A DNA stretch of 16,941 nucleotides from contig JALVYA010000025.1 in assembly GCA_027038095.1 (NCBI GenBank), forward strand, positions 1-16,941, given 5' to 3'. Under the pieces are notes generated by a model that had not been told where the DNA came from, searched no databases, and saw only the letters and a list, made by a program, of their open reading frames with translations. The stretch's first letter is position 1. Each line of letters begins with the position of its first letter. This document shows, in pieces, positions 14,143 through 16,941 of this stretch. The position numbers were made by a program, and so were the translations under genes. This DNA comes from Archaeoglobaceae archaeon. GTDB lineage: Archaea > Halobacteriota > Archaeoglobi > Archaeoglobales > Archaeoglobaceae.

Positions 14143-14150
14143 CTTATATA
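14143..14150 (-). promoter_or_regulatory. TATA box of rps8e, embedded in the hisS stop codon
   Basis: On the minus strand this reads TATATAAG and contains the TAA stop of hisS (14144-14146). Transcription should begin near 14121, about 50 bases before the rps8e ATG, with the GAGGTGA site in the leader. Confidence 0.65.
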
Positions 14151-15415
14151 CTTTGCGTCCCCTGACGTGTGGATTTAAGCCTGTTAACGAGTTCTTCGAA
14201 GTCAAGCTCTTCCTGTTTACCGCTTTTCAGGTCTTTCAGCGTGTAAAGTCCTTTCTCAACCTCTTTTTTGCCAACAATCACGGCGAAATCGAAGTCGCTG
14301 AAGTGGCTGAGCTGTTTTCTCAGGTTCCTCCCCATGACGTCCGTGACGATTACGCACTCCGGTAGCTCTCTCCTCAACCTTTCAGCGAGTTTTACTGCTT
14401 CTTCGAGCTGATTTGCGTGCACGACAGCCACTCTCCTCTTCTCTGCTGGCTTCAATCCGCATATCTCCATCACCCTGTCGAAGCCTATTGCGAAGCCTGT
14501 TGAAGGGACGTCTTCTCCTCCAAAGAGATGAGCGAGTCTGTAACTTCCTCCACCGCAGATCTGCTTCTGAGCACCCAGCCCTTCAGCGTAAACTTCAAAC
14601 ACAATGCCCGTGTAGTAGTCCAGACCCCTCACGACGCCCGTGTCAACGTAGTACTTCACTCCGTAAACGTCCAACAGCTCGCAGACCCTTTTAAGCCTGC
14701 TGACGTTCTCTTTTCCGGCTGATTCGGGCAAATCCTCCAGACTTTCAGCCTGAATTACGGCTTCGACGTCATTGTACAGGCTTTCGAGTCCTGAACTCAG
14801 CATCAGCTCTCTCAGCTCATCGAGCTGACCCTTGTCTATGAGTCTGAAAATTTTTGATGAAATTTCGTCTTCAACACCTCTGAGAACGTTTCTGAGAATG
14901 CCGACATGTCCAACGTGAAGCTCGTAATCTATACCGAGCTCGTCCAGAATTCTGCTGGCAAGGGCTATTACTTCTGCCTCGCTTTCCGGCTCGTCCGAGC
15001 CAATGAGCTCCACGCCAAACTGCCAGAACTCTCTGTACCTCCCCTTTTGTGGTCTTTCGTAACGAAAGCAGTTCGCGAAGTAGTAAAACCTGAGGGGTCT
15101 GGGCATGACGCTGCACTCGTTCACGAACATCCTCATTACCGGAGCCGTCAGCTCAGGCCTCAGAGCCAGATCTCTGCCACCCTTATCCTTGAAGCTGTAA
15201 ATTTCTTCAACTATCTGCTCTCCGGACTTTATCGTGAACAGCTCCAGATGCTCAAACGTCGGAGTGCACACCTCTCTGTAGCCGTAGCTTTCGGCTATTT
15301 TTCTCATTATCCTCTCCACGTGTCTTCTCTTCTCCATTTCCTCCGGAAGAAAATCCCTCGTTCCTCTCGGCCTCTCCAGTTTCCCCTGTTTTTTGTGAGA
15401 GACTCTCTGTCTCAT
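14144..15415 (-). CDS. hisS: Histidyl-tRNA synthetase
   Basis: HisRS charges tRNA-His with histidine (class II, dimeric). The 423-residue product has KLERPRGTRDFLPEEMEKRR (12-31), motif 2 with FANCFRYERPQKGRYREFWQ (113-132), the histidine-specific RGLDYYTGIVFEVY (263-276) and CGGGSYRLAHLFGG (287-300), and motif 3 GFAIGFDRVM (307-316). The C-terminal anticodon-binding domain follows from about 327. The ATG at 15415 has AGGTG five bases upstream. An in-frame ATG at 15430 would add five residues and suits a leaderless mRNA from the AT stretch near 15445-15456; either start is possible. A basic extension of about ten residues precedes the usual family start. The gene is divergent from the DUF63 gene. 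Confidence 0.95.
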   Translation of the reverse strand: MRQRVSHKKQGKLERPRGTRDFLPEEMEKRRHVERIMRKIAESYGYREVCTPTFEHLELFTIKSGEQIVEEIYSFKDKGGRDLALRPELTAPVMRMFVNECSVMPRPLRFYYFANCFRYERPQKGRYREFWQFGVELIGSDEPESEAEVIALASRILDELGIDYELHVGHVGILRNVLRGVEDEISSKIFRLIDKGQLDELRELMLSSGLESLYNDVEAVIQAESLEDLPESAGKENVSRLKRVCELLDVYGVKYYVDTGVVRGLDYYTGIVFEVYAEGLGAQKQICGGGSYRLAHLFGGEDVPSTGFAIGFDRVMEICGLKPAEKRRVAVVHANQLEEAVKLAERLRRELPECVIVTDVMGRNLRKQLSHFSDFDFAVIVGKKEVEKGLYTLKDLKSGKQEELDFEELVNRLKSTRQGTQSI

Positions 15416-15465
15416 AACGACACCTGACATGCGTAGCAATACAGAAATAAAAAACAATCGGGAAA

Positions 15466-15475
15466 ACGTTTAAAG
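15466..15475 (+). promoter_or_regulatory. TATA box of the DUF63 gene
   Basis: ACGTTTAAAG is centred about 26 bases before the ATG at 15497, fitting a leaderless transcript. A small inverted repeat, GCCTG and CAGGC (15475-15491), lies between the box and the start codon. Confidence 0.5.
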
Positions 15476-15496
15476 CCTGCCCCTCTCAGGCAGTTC

Positions 15497-16324
15497 ATGA
15501 GTTTTGCCGGTCTCACCCACGCACTCTGGGAATTCGTAAAGAAGTACTACATAAACTCGATAGTCTACAAAACGGGTTACAATCCTGTTAACTCTGCCAC
15601 GTGGGTTATACTGCTGATTCTCGCCTGTATAGCAGTTTATAAGGTGCTCGTAAAGTACAGGGTGAAATTCGACGAGTACTTTGTAGCGGGAAACATCCCG
15701 TACATAGTTTTTGGCTCTTCGATAAGGGTCGTGGAAGATGCCGGCTTCATGAAACCTCCCGTGTGCTACATGTTCATGTCTCCCTTCATATACATGGTGG
15801 TTTTTGCGATAGCTTTTCCCGTCTTCGTCCTGTCTCTCAGGTTCAGGAGGGAGAAGTACTGGATTCACTACGGCGCTTTCGGAGCTGTTTTAGCAACTTT
15901 AACTCTGGTATTTCTGTTCACGCACTTAAGAGTTGTTAACTGGTGGATTCTGCCATCGGCATTTGCCATGGCATCTCTGTTTCTGGCAGCATACTACATC
16001 CTCACTTCGAGGTTCTGCCGGAAGATGTGCAACACTCTCAGCCTTGCGGTATTTTTCTCCCAGATGCTGGACGGCAGTGCAACGTTTCTGGGCATAACGT
16101 TTCTCGGCTACTGGGAAATGCACGTAATTCCGAGACTTCTGATTTCAATCTTCGGAGCGTGGATAATGCTGCCCCTGAAAATCGTGATATTCTCAGTGGT
16201 GCTGTACGCCCTTGATTCCGTTGAGGAGAACAGAGACCTCGTAAACTTCCTGAAGTTCGTGCTGATAGTGCTGGGGCTTGCTCCGGGACTGAGAGATGCG
16301 CTGAGGATGACGTTTCAGGTTTAA
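15497..16324 (+). CDS. DUF63-family archaeal membrane protein
   Basis: This 275-residue integral membrane protein has about seven to eight helices and matches the archaeal DUF63 family. It has an N-terminal amphipathic stretch (FVKKYYINSIVYKTGYNPVN), a loop with FDEYFVAGNIPYIVFGSSIRVVED (57-80), the motif LDGSATFLGI in a later helix, then EMHVIPRLLI and a final APGLRDALRM. Polar residues repeated within the membrane (for example SSIRVVED and DGSATF) suggest a buried functional site. The biochemical function of the family is not known to me. No partner gene is adjacent: hisS is divergent and the DHH phosphoesterase is convergent. Confidence 0.85.
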   Translation: MSFAGLTHALWEFVKKYYINSIVYKTGYNPVNSATWVILLILACIAVYKVLVKYRVKFDEYFVAGNIPYIVFGSSIRVVEDAGFMKPPVCYMFMSPFIYMVVFAIAFPVFVLSLRFRREKYWIHYGAFGAVLATLTLVFLFTHLRVVNWWILPSAFAMASLFLAAYYILTSRFCRKMCNTLSLAVFFSQMLDGSATFLGITFLGYWEMHVIPRLLISIFGAWIMLPLKIVIFSVVLYALDSVEENRDLVNFLKFVLIVLGLAPGLRDALRMTFQV

Positions 16325-16393
16325 ATTTTTAGCAGTTTACAGTTCCTTGCAGTCCCTACAGTTCTGTTATGTTTACTATTTCTCAGAACCTTC

Positions 16394-16941
16394 TCAGGAC
16401 TCGAGCTCAATTCCGACTGCCGAGAGGAATCTCCTCTTTATTGCCTCTGTAACGAGCTTGCCCAGAGCTTCCTTATCCTTCACGCTTCCAAATATTCCGA
16501 GTGGTATCTGTCCTCCTGCGGCGTGTGCGTGTCCTCCAGCACTTCCCACATCGCCAAAAGCTCTCTTCAGGACGTCTCCTATGTTTATCCTTACGTCCTT
16601 GTTTCTCGCTGAAAGGTAAACCGTATCTTTCACGACTCCAAAAACGAGAACAGTGGAAATCCCCTCGAGTCTCAGCAGAAAATCTGCTGCCTGAGGCAGG
16701 GCATCTCTGTCGTTTATGAAGCCTGCAAAGCTTATCAAAAAGCTCGAGTAAACCTGTCTGTTCTTTATCGCAGCACCGAGGACGTCGAGAGTCTCTGTGG
16801 ATATGGCGGGGCCTTCCATTTTCTCTATAAGCTCGTTGTCCACGAAGGGATACAGATACGCTGATGCCGTGAAATCTGCAGTTCTCGTATTCTTTTTGAA
16901 ATCATCTGTTTCAGTTCTTATTCCGAAGAATAAAGCGGTTG
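16394..16941 (-). CDS. DHH/DHHA1 phosphoesterase, 5' part outside window
   Basis: The frame is open from the stop at 16394 to the right edge, giving 182 C-terminal residues; the GTG at 16843 is not the real start. The upstream part reads TALFFGIRTETDDFKKNTRT and then DFTASAYLYPFVD, typical of the end of a DHH domain. The C-terminus has the DHHA1 nucleic-acid or substrate-binding motif AGGHAHAAGGQIPLGIF. Related proteins are RecJ-like or NrnA-like Mn-dependent enzymes that degrade short oligonucleotides, pAp or cyclic dinucleotides. The catalytic DHH motifs lie beyond the window, so activity cannot be judged. The gap to the convergent DUF63 gene (16325-16393) shows no gene and probably holds both terminators. 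Confidence 0.88.
   Translation of the reverse strand, partial: TALFFGIRTETDDFKKNTRTADFTASAYLYPFVDNELIEKMEGPAISTETLDVLGAAIKNRQVYSSFLISFAGFINDRDALPQAADFLLRLEGISTVLVFGVVKDTVYLSARNKDVRINIGDVLKRAFGDVGSAGGHAHAAGGQIPLGIFGSVKDKEALGKLVTEAIKRRFLSAVGIELES

Noticed and set aside
16325..16393. Repeated TACAGTTC/CAGT units between the convergent DUF63 and DHH genes
   Set aside because: Short words with irregular spacing in a 69-base terminator region; expected by chance.

Overview
The window looks like a piece of an archaeal chromosome, most likely from the Archaeoglobales (an Archaeoglobus, Ferroglobus or Geoglobus type genome). The reasons are the archaeal RNA polymerase subunit RpoH, ribosomal protein S8e, the two-subunit archaeal primase, an archaeal XPB helicase next to its Bax1 nuclease partner, and a DUF63 membrane protein. 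Archaeal TATA-like boxes often sit about 25 bases before the start codon, as expected for leaderless mRNAs. Genus-level placement is inference from remembered similarity and was not searched.

Left part (1-4532). The 5' end of rpoH runs off the left edge. It is divergent from a TctA/DUF112-type membrane permease whose first codons appear to be out of frame. Convergent to the permease is a 219-residue protein that looks like a tyrosine recombinase missing part of its catalytic set. It shares a promoter region with a divergent two-gene replication operon: an RPA-like multi-OB-fold protein followed by the primase large subunit PriL, which carries an extra cysteine-rich segment.

Middle (4533-8613). 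A 46-residue gene with a strong TATA box, a near-perfect Shine-Dalgarno sequence and two upstream palindromes faces the convergent XPB-Bax1 operon (DNA repair and unwinding). XPB starts only 8 bases from a divergent secreted CARDB-like protein, and a palindrome covers its first codons. An Lrp/AsnC-type regulator follows.

Right part (8645-16941). A NagD-like HAD phosphatase is divergent from a GT39/ArnT-like membrane glycosyltransferase. A leftward block then encodes, in transcription order, HisS, ribosomal protein S8e, a CaCA-family cation exchanger and argininosuccinate lyase. Divergent from hisS is a DUF63 membrane protein, convergent with a DHH/DHHA1 phosphoesterase that runs off the right edge.

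No tRNA, rRNA, CRISPR array, insertion sequence or phage module was recognised, and coding density is high. The longest stretch without a gene is 188-436 (249 bases). The most unusual elements are the primase cysteine cluster with its OB-fold partner, the degenerate recombinase beside them, the hidden 46-residue gene with its regulatory architecture, and the XPB RED-motif change.
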